This document shows, in pieces, positions 47,744-55,500 of a stretch of 64,000 bases of DNA (position 1 is the first letter of the stretch; each line of letters opens with the position of its first letter). Origin of the DNA: Prevotellaceae bacterium UBA4332. GTDB taxonomy: Bacteria > Bacteroidota > Bacteroidia > Bacteroidales > Bacteroidaceae. The notes under the pieces were generated by a model. The model saw only the letters and a list, made by a program, of their open reading frames with translations. It made no database searches and was not told the DNA's origin. Location: positions 124,001-188,000 of the forward strand of contig DGTQ01000005.1 of the NCBI GenBank assembly GCA_002394365.1, given 5' to 3'. The position numbers and the translations under genes are program-made.

Positions 47744-48832
47744 ATGGTAAATGTATTGCTTTCCATAGGAGCCAATATGGAGTGTGAACGCCAGATGCAG
47801 CGTGCAAAGGAGCGACTCACTCTGGCTTTTCCCGACATTACATTTACCCCTACCCTCTCTTCGCCAGCATACGGAATGGAGCCCTCTGCACCACCATATA
47901 CCAACATGCTGGCAAAATTTCAAACCGATAAAGACGAGCAACAACTTATACTCCAACTCAAGAGCCTGGAGAAGGAGCTTGGCGACACGCCCGAACTGAG
48001 GCGAGAAGGCACAGTGATGATGGACCTCGACATTCTGCGTTTCGACGGCAGAAGGCGGCATCATGACGACTGGCATCGCCCCTATGTAAGGAAGCTCCTT
48101 GACAAACTGCTGATGCTCTTCCTTGCGTTTACCCTGTCCATGAGTACAGGTCACAGTCGTGAGCAAGCCAGCGTGCTTCTTGGCAAAGCCATAGAATACT
48201 ATCAGGGAAGAAAATACCACGAGTGCGTCCTCACATTCGAGAAACTGAGGAAGCACTACAGGCTCAACCCACGCTTCACCGCCTATCTCGGTTTCAGCTA
48301 TTACAAGGAGCAGCAGTATGAGGAAGCAGCAGAATGTCTCAAGGAGGGCATCCCCTCCTTGTCCGTCTATTCCCCCAAGGAGCAAGCCGTCTATCTGTAC
48401 GCCTGCGCAGAAAGCCTTTTCCAACTGGGAAAATACGATGAAGCACTGAAATATTACGAAGAAGCCCTGCCACTTACAGATGGTTTCGACTCTGCCGACG
48501 TGCATTTTCATGCAGGCTTCTGCTACATCAACCAGGTAGCCCTCGATTCTCTCGCTGAAAGACGAAAAGACTCCCTTGCTCTTGTTCACCTTTCCACAGC
48601 AAACACCCTTTATAAAGAAACATCCAAAAGAGCCTACCTCGACGAACTCCATACGGCTCGCCTTGCCCAGACCTCGGCAATGCTACGTGCTATGGAAAAG
48701 AAATTCGAGCCTAAAGATACCGTTTCTCTGCTTACAGACTCTCTACTTACAGACTCTTTGCAAGTAGATTCTTTGCAAACAGACTCTCTGCTTGCAGACT
48801 CTTTGCAAGCAGCAAATAATAATACAAAATGA
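47744..48832 (+). CDS. HPPK (FolK)-like domain fused to a TPR protein
   Basis: This 362-residue single frame has two parts. Residues 1-120 match hydroxymethyldihydropterin pyrophosphokinase: LLSIGANMECERQMQRAKERL, SSPAYG..PPYTNMLAKF, LKSLEKELGD, and the metal-binding MDLDIL. HPPK pyrophosphorylates the pterin in folate synthesis. After DDWHRPYVRKL, a signal-like hydrophobic run (LLMLFLAFTLSM, about 122-133) leads into TPR helices (YLGFSYYKEQQYEEAAECL; KYDEALKYYEEAL). A low-complexity tail of DSLLT/DSLQA pentapeptides closes the protein. An internal ATG at 48113 could start the TPR part separately. The fusion joins a cytosolic enzyme to an apparently exported module. Confidence 0.72.
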   Translation: MVNVLLSIGANMECERQMQRAKERLTLAFPDITFTPTLSSPAYGMEPSAPPYTNMLAKFQTDKDEQQLILQLKSLEKELGDTPELRREGTVMMDLDILRFDGRRRHHDDWHRPYVRKLLDKLLMLFLAFTLSMSTGHSREQASVLLGKAIEYYQGRKYHECVLTFEKLRKHYRLNPRFTAYLGFSYYKEQQYEEAAECLKEGIPSLSVYSPKEQAVYLYACAESLFQLGKYDEALKYYEEALPLTDGFDSADVHFHAGFCYINQVALDSLAERRKDSLALVHLSTANTLYKETSKRAYLDELHTARLAQTSAMLRAMEKKFEPKDTVSLLTDSLLTDSLQVDSLQTDSLLADSLQAANNNTK

Positions 48833-49962
48833 CTGGCATCTACGTCCATTTTCCCTTTTGCGCAAGCAGGTGCATCTATTGCGGGTTCTACTCCACAGTG
48901 GGCAAAGAGGCTCTGCAAGACAGCTATATCAATGCCCTCAAACAAGAGCTGGCAAGGCGCAAGGACTACGTAGGTGAAGACCCCGATGGCAGATACACCC
49001 TCTATTATGGCGGAGGCACACCGTCGGTTGTTAAGCCCCAGCTGTTGGCAGAACTCACAGAAGCAATCCGGCAGGAGTTCCACATGTCTGCCAGCGCTAT
49101 AGAAGAATTTACCATAGAGTGTAACCCCGACGATATAGCCTCCGAGGGAGGCGAACACCTGTGTGCGGCTATGAAGAAGATGGGAGTAAACCGTGTGTCT
49201 ATGGGAGTGCAGACTTTTTCTGACGAAAGGCTCTGTTTTCTTGGCAGAAGGCACCGAGCCGCCCAGATACCCCAAGCCATAGACATCCTGCGCAAGGCAG
49301 GCATAGAGAACATCAGCATCGACCTCATGTTTGGTTTCCCTGACGAGACGCTCCACGACTGGCAGTCAGACCTGCACAAGGCGCTCTCCCTCAGTCCTGA
49401 GCATATCTCAGCCTATTCCCTTATGTATGAAGAGGGCACCCCACTCTACCGAATGTTGAAAGAAGGCAAGATAAAGGAGAACGACGAGGAAACCTGCAGG
49501 CAGATGTACGAAACGCTTATCAACACCCTCACCCAGGCAGGCTATGAGCACTATGAGATAAGCAACTTCGCTCGCCCCCGTCACAGGTCTCGCCACAACT
49601 CCTGCTATTGGAACGACACCCACTACCTCGGACTCGGAGCAGCAGCCCATTCCTATAATGGAAAGAGCAGGACATGGAATATAAGTAACGTCAGCCAATA
49701 CATTGACGGCGAAGATAACAGCCAATACGAGCCTATTGATGCCCGAACTCACTATAACGATACTGTCACTACTGCCCTCAGAACGAGAGATGGCATCAAC
49801 CTTGATGATGTGCAAGAAAACTTCAAAACCTATCTGCTCAACAACGCACAGTCAGACATCCAGCGAGGCAACCTCATCATAGAGAATAACCACCTCCGCC
49901 TCACTCGTCAAGGTCTCTTCATCAGCGACGACGTAATGAGCAACCTCATCTGGGTTGAATAA
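48829..49962 (+). CDS. hemW: Radical SAM heme chaperone HemW
   Basis: This 377-residue protein has the radical SAM cluster motif CASRCIYCGF (C-x3-C-x2-C) close to the N-terminus, YYGGGTPSVV, ECNPDDI, VNRVSMGVQTF, and ENISIDLMFGFP, followed by a HemN C-terminal domain (YEISNFARPRHRSRHN, YWNDTHYLGLGAAAHS). It hands heme to target proteins and does not replace coproporphyrinogen oxidase. Its ATG overlaps the TPR gene's stop (ATGA). A strong terminator follows. Confidence 0.94.
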   Translation: MTGIYVHFPFCASRCIYCGFYSTVGKEALQDSYINALKQELARRKDYVGEDPDGRYTLYYGGGTPSVVKPQLLAELTEAIRQEFHMSASAIEEFTIECNPDDIASEGGEHLCAAMKKMGVNRVSMGVQTFSDERLCFLGRRHRAAQIPQAIDILRKAGIENISIDLMFGFPDETLHDWQSDLHKALSLSPEHISAYSLMYEEGTPLYRMLKEGKIKENDEETCRQMYETLINTLTQAGYEHYEISNFARPRHRSRHNSCYWNDTHYLGLGAAAHSYNGKSRTWNISNVSQYIDGEDNSQYEPIDARTHYNDTVTTALRTRDGINLDDVQENFKTYLLNNAQSDIQRGNLIIENNHLRLTRQGLFISDDVMSNLIWVE

Positions 49963-49964
49963 AG

Positions 49965-50003
49965 AAAAGTCATCCCCACAATCTTAGTGAGGATGACTTT
50001 TTT
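49965..50003 (+). terminator. Rho-independent terminator after hemW
   Basis: AAAAGTCATCC (49965-49975) pairs with GGATGACTTTT (49991-50001), an 11-bp stem with a 15-nt loop, followed by T residues. It lies 3 nt past the hemW stop. Confidence 0.88.
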
Positions 50004-50064
50004 AGTAACTGAAAATGTTGAATGTTTAATCTACCTAACTACCTTGCATAGATTGTTCTCGTTC

Positions 50065-50089
50065 GGCATAATGAGTAAACTCTTATGCC
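50065..50089 (-). terminator. Hairpin immediately after the surface-protein gene
   Basis: GGCATAA-t-GAGT-aa-ACTC-TTATGCC forms an 11-bp stem with one bulge and a tight loop. It lies 1 nt past the stop codon of the minus-strand gene. There is no U-tract, so it may be a 3' stabiliser rather than a terminator. Confidence 0.5.
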
Positions 50090-50090
50090 C

Positions 50091-53000
50091 TCACTTACTC
50101 ACAATCTTTCTTGTTGTTCCATCACTCATCCTGATGATGTTCAGTCCCTTCTGAGGCTGAGAGAGACGCTTGCCGTCTATAGAATAGACCTTGCCAAAGG
50201 CTGCTGCAGGAGTGCTTGCTGCAACACTTTCTATTGCTGTAACGCTTGGTGTGACAGTAATAGAATAGACCTTTACCGCATTCTCTGCTGTTGCAGTAAC
50301 GTCCATGCTTACTGACTGCTGCTGGTTGTCAGCATCAACGGCATAGATATAAACGTAAGTGTTCTCTGTTACGTTATAACTTACTGTTACGTCGCCCTTT
50401 TCTGCCAGTGTATAGGTAGTGGCTTCAGCGTTGCCTATCTTCACGGCGAGTCTGTTACCACCTGTGGTCTGTGCGCTAACAGTTATGCTGCCTTTGCCGT
50501 TTACCTCAATCACCATACCTGTGTAGTTGCTCGTGAAGTCGCTTGAGCCGAGTTCACTTGCCGCAGCAGTTGCCATTGCATCACTTAATGTCGTCTTGCT
50601 GATTACGATACACTGCTCATCTACACTGTAGAAACCGTCTGGGGTCTTCGCATTGCTTGTGTTATCTATGCAGAAATACGTATTGTCTACAACAGTGTTA
50701 TTTAAGTCAACTGACGAGTTATCAGCATTTACATAATTGCTCTCATTAAATACAATATAGGTTTTCTTCGTTATCGGATCTATCTCTTGTGCATTTTCAA
50801 TCTCTACAATATTAGAGAATTTATTCCAATAGTTTGCATTCGCATAAGCCTCCTTGCTGCCTTTAGGCACATAGAGGGTTGCTGAATAGCAATTATTAAA
50901 GGTATTATAATAAGTATAATACGGCGGTACTGGATTCATGGAGTAAATGTTCGTAAGTCCCGTACAATTATAGAACGCACCATCGTCAATCCATGTTACG
51001 CCTGACGGGATGGTTATGCTCGTAAGTCCTGCGCAACCATAGAACGCATGACGACCTATGCTTGTCACGCTCTTTGGAATGGTTATGCTCGTGAGTCCTG
51101 TACATCCACGGAATGCATAACTATCGATGCTCGTGACACTCTTTGGAATGGTTATGCTCGTGAGTCCTGTACATTGATAGAATGCATAACTGCCGATGCT
51201 CGCGACATTAAGATTTTCCAACCCCTGTATTTCCGTCAGGCTTGAACAACAATAAAACATATATTCTGTACTCATTAATTCAGAATAATCGGCAAACGAA
51301 GAGTCAAACACAACCTTGGTAATGGAACTTCTTTTATTACTCAAACTGCCGAAATGGGAATCGAATGTCTTGTAGGCAGAGCCTTTGCGACTTTTCATTT
51401 CTGAATCATAGTAAAATGTAAGGATTCCATCATACAGCATGGCATACGCATAAGGCTTGCGAGCCAAATCCTTGTTTGCAATATTCCTCAGATATCCGCC
51501 TGCATTGTAATGTGCTTTAGAAACATCGGTATATGATGAAGAATATTCCGTATAATCTTCACCTATTATATTACTACAGCCAGAGAACATACTTGACGAT
51601 GACGTTACACTATTCGTATTCCATGCATCACTGACATAGATAGCTTCAAGGTTACTGCAGCCAGAGAACATATCACGCATATCTGTCACGTTCTGAGTGC
51701 TAAAACCACTCAAGTCAAGAGAAGTAAAACTGCTACAACTGGAGAACATTCCACTCATATCTTTCACATTATGAGTGTCGAAACTGCTCAAGTCAAGAGA
51801 AGTAAAACTGCTACAACTGGAGAACATTCCACTCATATCTTTCACATTATGAGTGTCGAAACTGCTCAAGTCAAGAGAAGTAAGACTACTGCAACCTGAG
51901 AACATATAATACATACTAGTCACATTCTTAGTATCGAAGTTGCTCAAGTCAAGAGAAGTAAGACTACTGCAACCTGAGAACATATAATTCATACTGGTCA
52001 CATTCTTAGTATCGAAGTTGCTCAAGTTAAGGGAAGTAAGGCTGCTGCAACTTGAGAACATATCATACATATCCGTCACATTCTCCGTATGTAGGTTCTC
52101 TATGCCTTCTATCGTTGTAAGAAATTTATGGAGGGCGAACCAACTTCTCGTACTATTTAAGTAATGATAATCAGAGAAAGAGGAGTCAAACACCACTTTT
52201 ATAACTGCTTCTCTCTCATTGCCCCATGCTGGCACCTGATAACCATTTAAGATATATATAGTCTCTCCAAGATTTCCATATACAATTCCTGGTCTGTTAT
52301 TCATGTTGGCATCGTAATAGAATGTCAAGGTGCCATTATTGAATACTGCATAGGGCCTTGTTGAGGTTACTGGCACTCCCCAAAAATATCCTCCTTTACC
52401 TACGTATGCCTTAGTCTTGTCTATAGCATCTTTATCATACGTTGCACCATATTGCCCTACAAGGTTGATACATTTATCGAACATGTAATAATCCTTATCT
52501 ATATAGTCTATGATGAAATATTCTCCTGTAGTTATTTTGCTAAGTTTACTGCAATTACTAAACATTTCTGACATATCAGTGACATGCAAAGTATTAAAAC
52601 TGCTCAAGTCAAGAGAAGTAAGATTGCTGCAACCAGAGAACATATCACTCATATTTATAACACAGTGTGTAACAAATCCTGTAAGGTCAAGAGAAGTAAA
52701 GCTACTACAACCAGAGAACATATTATTCATATCTGTCACATTATGAGTATCAAAACCACTCAAGTCAAGAGAAGTAAGACTGCTACAACCAGAGAACATA
52801 TATCCCATTCCCATCAATCTCGGAGTGTTGAAATTGCTTAAGTCGAGAGAAGTTAGGCTACTGCAACCATCGAACATTCCACAATAAGTAAATGCCCCAT
52901 AGATAGCAGAACCCATATAAAGTACATTCTCTGTATTAAAATTGCTAAGATCAAGAGATGTCAGACTACTGCAACGAGAGAACATCCCTCTCATATCCGT

Positions 53001-54263
53001 CACGTTCTTGGTCTCGAAACTGCTCAAATCAAGAGAAGTTAGGCTACTGCAATTATCAAACATACTTGACATATCAGTTACATTATGCGTATCAAAACCA
53101 CTCAGGTCAAGAGAAGTAAGGCTACTGCACCCTGCGAACATCTCCGACATGTTTTCTATGTTTTTAGTTGTAAAACTGCTCTTGATGGTCTCTTCTGTGC
53201 CAGAAAGATTTTCATAGGTGATTTCCACCTTCATCATTATCTGCTTGTTCCTTCCATTTTCGTCTTCCTCCTTGGATACTATGTTGGAGTTGTCAAACTC
53301 GAATACTATTGATTTACTCGCATCTATATTAGAATACATTTTACTCACAGCATCAGTTCCAGCTGTGCCTCCTGGAAATGTAAACCCTTCGCCGTCAATA
53401 ACATTTCCGTCAACATACATCTTCTTCATATATATAGAACGGTCAGCCTCTGTAGAGGTATTGTTTGAAAATCCCTCTATACGCAGAGATTTTATCTTGT
53501 AACCCTCGTTTACGTTGAACGTGAGAGTTCCGTGACCCTCAGAGGTTGTCTTGTTACCCGTGCGAACTTTCAGGTAGCCTTCTCTTGAACCAATCGACAA
53601 TTCACCATTTACACCACATGTAAAGCTTGTTCCCGTATATGGCAATTTGTCACCTGACAAACCTGTCGCGCCATCAAATGTCTCCATATTCCTTTTGCTT
53701 TTCCAGCCAAAGTCTATTGATGTCAGATTTTTACAACCGCCAAATAGACCGCCATCGCTTTTCAATGCTTTGTAGTAAAAAGTTTTTACATTACCAGTAT
53801 TTAATTTACTTACGTCTATAGATTTCAGACTCGTGCAATAACTGAACATTCCACCCATATCTGTTACATTCTTTGTATTCAGATACTCTAAGCCAGAAAC
53901 CGACTGTAGATTGGTGCAACCACGGAACCAGCACTTTGTACTGGTAAAGTCTGTAAAATCTGCAAATGACGGATCAAACACCACACGTTTTATCTGGTCT
54001 GCTGCTTCAGTCCATCCTCCTGTGAATATATCTGCTAAGGCATCTCCCCAACCCATTCCTCCTTGAGAAGAACTTGGTGTAGTTATGGTAACAAATCCCT
54101 CATACACCGTACCAACACGATTCCATCGCTCGGTGTCATAATACAGGGTTAGCACGCCATCCTTCAATACTGCATATTCCATTGGAGAATCCATCGATTC
54201 TGCCTTTATACTTGTTACACAGCCAAGTATAAACATAACAATGAATAATAATTTCTGTTTCAT
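50091..54263 (-). CDS. BspA-like leucine-rich-repeat surface protein
   Basis: This 1390-residue secreted protein starts at 54263 (MKQKLLFIVMFILGCVTSIKA signal peptide), not at an upstream in-frame ATG that lies beyond the promoter box. Three related modules open with a YAV-x-x-(D/N)G-x-LT-x-YYD motif. Each is followed by DUF285-type 26-residue repeats (MFSGCSSLTSLDLSNFDT). The third is followed by LRR_5 units (SITIPKSVTSIDSYAF) and a region of beta strands. The protein ends in VYSIDGKRLSQPQKGLNIIRM, a C-terminal tail common in Prevotella secreted proteins and compatible with type IX sorting. Such proteins bind host matrix or other bacteria. Some repeat units are identical at DNA level. Confidence 0.9.
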   Translation of the reverse strand: MKQKLLFIVMFILGCVTSIKAESMDSPMEYAVLKDGVLTLYYDTERWNRVGTVYEGFVTITTPSSSQGGMGWGDALADIFTGGWTEAADQIKRVVFDPSFADFTDFTSTKCWFRGCTNLQSVSGLEYLNTKNVTDMGGMFSYCTSLKSIDVSKLNTGNVKTFYYKALKSDGGLFGGCKNLTSIDFGWKSKRNMETFDGATGLSGDKLPYTGTSFTCGVNGELSIGSREGYLKVRTGNKTTSEGHGTLTFNVNEGYKIKSLRIEGFSNNTSTEADRSIYMKKMYVDGNVIDGEGFTFPGGTAGTDAVSKMYSNIDASKSIVFEFDNSNIVSKEEDENGRNKQIMMKVEITYENLSGTEETIKSSFTTKNIENMSEMFAGCSSLTSLDLSGFDTHNVTDMSSMFDNCSSLTSLDLSSFETKNVTDMRGMFSRCSSLTSLDLSNFNTENVLYMGSAIYGAFTYCGMFDGCSSLTSLDLSNFNTPRLMGMGYMFSGCSSLTSLDLSGFDTHNVTDMNNMFSGCSSFTSLDLTGFVTHCVINMSDMFSGCSNLTSLDLSSFNTLHVTDMSEMFSNCSKLSKITTGEYFIIDYIDKDYYMFDKCINLVGQYGATYDKDAIDKTKAYVGKGGYFWGVPVTSTRPYAVFNNGTLTFYYDANMNNRPGIVYGNLGETIYILNGYQVPAWGNEREAVIKVVFDSSFSDYHYLNSTRSWFALHKFLTTIEGIENLHTENVTDMYDMFSSCSSLTSLNLSNFDTKNVTSMNYMFSGCSSLTSLDLSNFDTKNVTSMYYMFSGCSSLTSLDLSSFDTHNVKDMSGMFSSCSSFTSLDLSSFDTHNVKDMSGMFSSCSSFTSLDLSGFSTQNVTDMRDMFSGCSNLEAIYVSDAWNTNSVTSSSSMFSGCSNIIGEDYTEYSSSYTDVSKAHYNAGGYLRNIANKDLARKPYAYAMLYDGILTFYYDSEMKSRKGSAYKTFDSHFGSLSNKRSSITKVVFDSSFADYSELMSTEYMFYCCSSLTEIQGLENLNVASIGSYAFYQCTGLTSITIPKSVTSIDSYAFRGCTGLTSITIPKSVTSIGRHAFYGCAGLTSITIPSGVTWIDDGAFYNCTGLTNIYSMNPVPPYYTYYNTFNNCYSATLYVPKGSKEAYANANYWNKFSNIVEIENAQEIDPITKKTYIVFNESNYVNADNSSVDLNNTVVDNTYFCIDNTSNAKTPDGFYSVDEQCIVISKTTLSDAMATAAASELGSSDFTSNYTGMVIEVNGKGSITVSAQTTGGNRLAVKIGNAEATTYTLAEKGDVTVSYNVTENTYVYIYAVDADNQQQSVSMDVTATAENAVKVYSITVTPSVTAIESVAASTPAAAFGKVYSIDGKRLSQPQKGLNIIRMSDGTTRKIVSK
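51711..51866. repeat. Two identical 78-bp LRR units
   Basis: The 78-bp unit at 51711-51788 is repeated base for base at 51789-51866 (26 residues each). The following pair at 51867 and 51945 differs at only two or three positions. This marks recent unit duplication within the surface-protein gene. Confidence 0.95.
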
Positions 54264-54310
54264 AAATGTTTGTTTATGGGTTAATATTATTTTTATTGTT
54301 TTTCTGCGGA

Positions 54311-54342
54311 CAAAGTTACGGAATGTATTTGACACACACAAT
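54311..54342 (-). promoter_or_regulatory. Promoter of the surface-protein gene
   Basis: On the minus strand a TAACTTTG -7 box (54311-54318) stands 20 nt from an ATTG -33-like box (54339-54342), with a 47-nt leader to the ATG at 54263. Confidence 0.65.
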
Positions 54343-54371
54343 AACGGATTTCCGCCATTTTTTATTTATTA

Positions 54372-54425
54372 GGTTAGTCCAAAGGTCGGTTGGGAAGAGA
54401 CAGAAAAAGAAAACGTGGACTAATT
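54372..54425. other. 8-bp inverted repeat TTAGTCCA / TGGACTAA
   Basis: Arms TTAGTCCA (about 54374-54381) and TGGACTAA (about 54415-54422) enclose a purine-rich loop. It stands next to the large nested hairpin and may be part of the same transcript or element. Confidence 0.5.
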
Positions 54426-54437
54426 AACTTCGTCTAC

Positions 54438-54558
54438 GCTATCTCGGTATCGCCAAACACCATGCTGTCATATACGAGTAAAAGCCCACGTCATACCATG
54501 ACGTGAGCGTTGAGTCTTTTACTCTTGACAGCTACTGTAATTGGCGATTTCAGATAGC
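54438..54558. ncRNA. 121-bp nested hairpin, candidate structured RNA or DNA hairpin element
   Basis: Five collinear stems nest without crossing: GCTATCT/AGATAGC (54438-54444, 54552-54558), ATCGCCAA/TTGGCGAT (54449-54456, 54541-54548), GCTGTCA/TGACAGC (54464-54470, 54526-54532), GAGTAAAAG/CTTTTACTC (54476-54484, 54516-54524), and CACGTCAT/ATGACGTG (54487-54494, 54498-54505) with a 3-nt loop. That is 39 exact base pairs in one rod with internal loops of 3-11 nt. No reading frame, promoter box or U-tract fixes the strand. It could be a regulatory RNA, a hairpin-mobilised DNA element, or a protein-binding cruciform. The fold is plain in the sequence, and the function is not. Confidence 0.6.
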
Positions 54559-55044
54559 AAGAATATAAGCTAACGCTTCTATTTCTATATGTCTTTAAGA
54601 TTCAGTCTATCTCATAGGCACTACGGTGTTTTAGTGATTAAACATTGCGTTTACCTGCTTGCAAAATTAAGAAAAAGTTTCGGTTTCGCCAAGCGAATGG
54701 AAGAAAAAGTGGTTGAGTGTTGTTTTCTGCTACAAAAAGTTTTTGAAAATGCAATTTTCACCTTCACCTACACTTTTCATCTGTATCTCACTATGTTACA
54801 ACTCGTTAGCGTAGTGCAGGTGAAAAGTTTCACCTACACCCACCTTCACCAGCAGTTTTCGCTGCTATGCAAGAAGAGGCTGGTGATAAGTTTCTCCATG
54901 CTACGGCTTTGCTTCTGTATTGAATTTGCTAGCAAATTTAATGAATTTACTAGTTAATTTGACAAATTTGCTAGTAAATTTGAAACGGAGGCTATGCTAC
55001 CTACAGGAGAAGCTTAGCTACCAGATGCGGGAGGCATACATTTG

Positions 55045-55165
55045 ACATTAAAGATTAAAGATTAAAGATTGAAAATTGAAGATTGAAGATTAAAGATTAA
55101 AGATTAAACATTAAAGATTAAACATTAAAGATTAAACATTAAACATTAAAGATTGAAGGTTAAGG
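55045..55165. repeat. TTAAAGA / TTAAACA heptad array
   Basis: About 16 heptads of the ATTAAAG, ATTGAAG and ATTAAAC types run up to the 3' end of the RNA candidate at 55183. Confidence 0.9.
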
Positions 55166-55182
55166 GTTGGAAAAAGGGAATA

Positions 55183-55361
55183 AGAAAAGGTCGCACTGGT
55201 GAAGTGATGAAAACTCCGAGTATTGAAGAATAAGGTGCTCCACGTCTTTGTAATCCACCGGTCTCTCGACTTTTATTGTGGCCCGCCATTGAACAGATGG
55301 AAGCGCTCCCCGGTTTTTCCTTTAATTGATGAGTATCCCTATCTAACCAGTACGACCTCGG
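55183..55361 (-). ncRNA. Structured small RNA candidate (6S-like architecture)
   Basis: The minus strand shows a -7 box TACCTTTG (55366-55373) that would start an RNA near 55361. Close to the 5' end is GGUCGUACUGG (55357-55347). About 150 nt later CCAGUGCGACC (55199-55189) pairs with it over 11 bp (one G-U) and runs directly into UUUUCUU. The interior has smaller hairpins, including GUC-GAGA-GAC and CCAU/AUGG. A GC-rich body in an AT-rich gap, a promoter, a closing terminal stem and a U-tract at about 180 nt all fit a small RNA. Length and rod-like closing stem recall 6S RNA, which is hard to recognise by sequence in Bacteroidetes. The 6S identity is a guess, and the RNA call is firmer. Confidence 0.62.
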
Positions 55362-55365
55362 GGTG

Positions 55366-55373
55366 CAAAGGTA
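55366..55373 (-). promoter_or_regulatory. Promoter -7 element of the small RNA candidate
   Basis: TACCTTTG on the minus strand, preceded by an A/T-rich spacer. The -33 box (about CGTT) is weak. Confidence 0.55.
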
Positions 55374-55444
55374 GTAAAAAAAATTGTAAACGACGATTTT
55401 TTTAAGTTACAAGTTACCTGTTATAGGTTATATTTACAGATTAC

Positions 55445-55476
55445 CTTGTTTATTTTACTTTTTTTTTGTACTTTTG
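55445..55476 (+). promoter_or_regulatory. Promoter of the SulP gene
   Basis: CTTG (55445-55448), 20-nt spacer, TACTTTTG (55469-55476). Leader about 20 nt to the ATG at 55501. Confidence 0.65.
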
Positions 55477-55500
55477 CACCTCTTTTTTAATAATAAAGAC

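Noticed and set aside
54438..54558. Integron attC site
   Set aside because: The size and hairpin shape fit, but the RYYYAAC/GTTRRRY core ends are absent and no integrase or cassette array is nearby.
54438..55361. Retron msr-msd RNA
   Set aside because: No reverse transcriptase gene lies near either structured element.
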